From assembly GCA_947631465.1 (NCBI GenBank), contig CANRLK010000004.1, positions 1-59,651 of the forward strand: a DNA stretch of 59,651 nucleotides, written 5' to 3'. This DNA comes from an uncultured Clostridia bacterium (GTDB taxonomy: Bacteria > Bacillota > Clostridia > Christensenellales > Borkfalkiaceae). The translations under genes were made by a program, and so were the position numbers. The first letter of the stretch is position 1; every line of letters begins with the position of its first letter. Shown here piece after piece: positions 59,613 to 59,651 of this stretch. Under the pieces are notes generated by a model that made no database searches, was not told the DNA's origin, and worked only from the letters and a program-made list of their open reading frames with translations.

Positions 59613-59651
59613 TTTCGGGCATAGCCCTAATCGTTACAGGCGGCGCACAAG

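Noticed and set aside
59613..59651. Partial gene at the right edge
   Set aside because: The last 39 bases are too short to show a reading frame with any recognisable content; only the hairpin before them can be supported.

Overview
The window looks like a chromosomal segment of a low-to-mid GC Firmicute of class Clostridia. It is probably an uncultured gut-type lineage that carries endospore genes: SpoIVB, a GerW/YtfJ protein and a DacF-type carboxypeptidase are present, with strong AGGAGG ribosome sites and TTGACA-N17-TATAAT promoters. Several conserved Gram-positive blocks support this: rpmB / yloU-yloV / recG, and nadK-argR-recN-spoIVB. The two giant lipoproteins with InlB-type repeats recall uncultured Christensenellales-like genomes, but that placement is inference only.

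Layout. 1-5.2 kb: a partial zinc-ribbon gene, an unknown gene, a permuted papain-like peptidase with a CPBP protease, a divergent XRE regulator/zinc-ribbon membrane protein pair, and recG. 5.2-9.1 kb: yloV (fakA-like), yloU (Asp23), rpmB, tRNA-Thr with a duplicated 3' end, repeats, and a 55-residue YjzC-like gene. 9.1-16 kb: a translationally coupled cutC - transglutaminase - nagB - nagA operon, then a Y-family polymerase with a YolD-like partner. 16-19.8 kb: a heterodimeric ABC exporter. 19.8-28.7 kb: a LRR lipoprotein / Gly-Glu-rich membrane protein / two von Willebrand A membrane proteins / DUF58 operon with no MoxR ATPase, interrupted by a highly structured 240-nt intergenic segment. 28.8-38.4 kb: spoIVB, recN, argR, nadK, iorBA, rluB, dacF, gerW and a DUF2953 gene, all on the minus strand. 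38.5-41 kb: a second zinc-ribbon/XRE divergent pair, an ECF sigma factor with a membrane partner, and tRNA-Ser. 41-42.6 kb: 158-bp tandem repeats and a repeat-rich non-coding stretch. 42.6-54.8 kb: two tandem paralogous giant lipoproteins (1800 and 1972 residues). 54.8-59.6 kb: a phage-like small membrane protein with a lipase, a potassium-channel-like protein lacking the usual filter, a frameshifted aquaporin, and a PD-(D/E)XK family protein.

Throughout the window a palindromic, MITE-like repeat family with ends reading AAGGAGACACCCCCTCAGTC sits between genes in at least nine places, often inverted or compounded. The most unusual items are: the two copies of the XRE/zinc-ribbon module, each with its own palindromic operators; the structured 240-nt element with relatives elsewhere in the window; the scrambled tRNA-Thr neighbourhood; the tandem array behind tRNA-Ser; the promoters that imply leaderless mRNAs; and the giant lipoproteins built from repeated LDGxG units.
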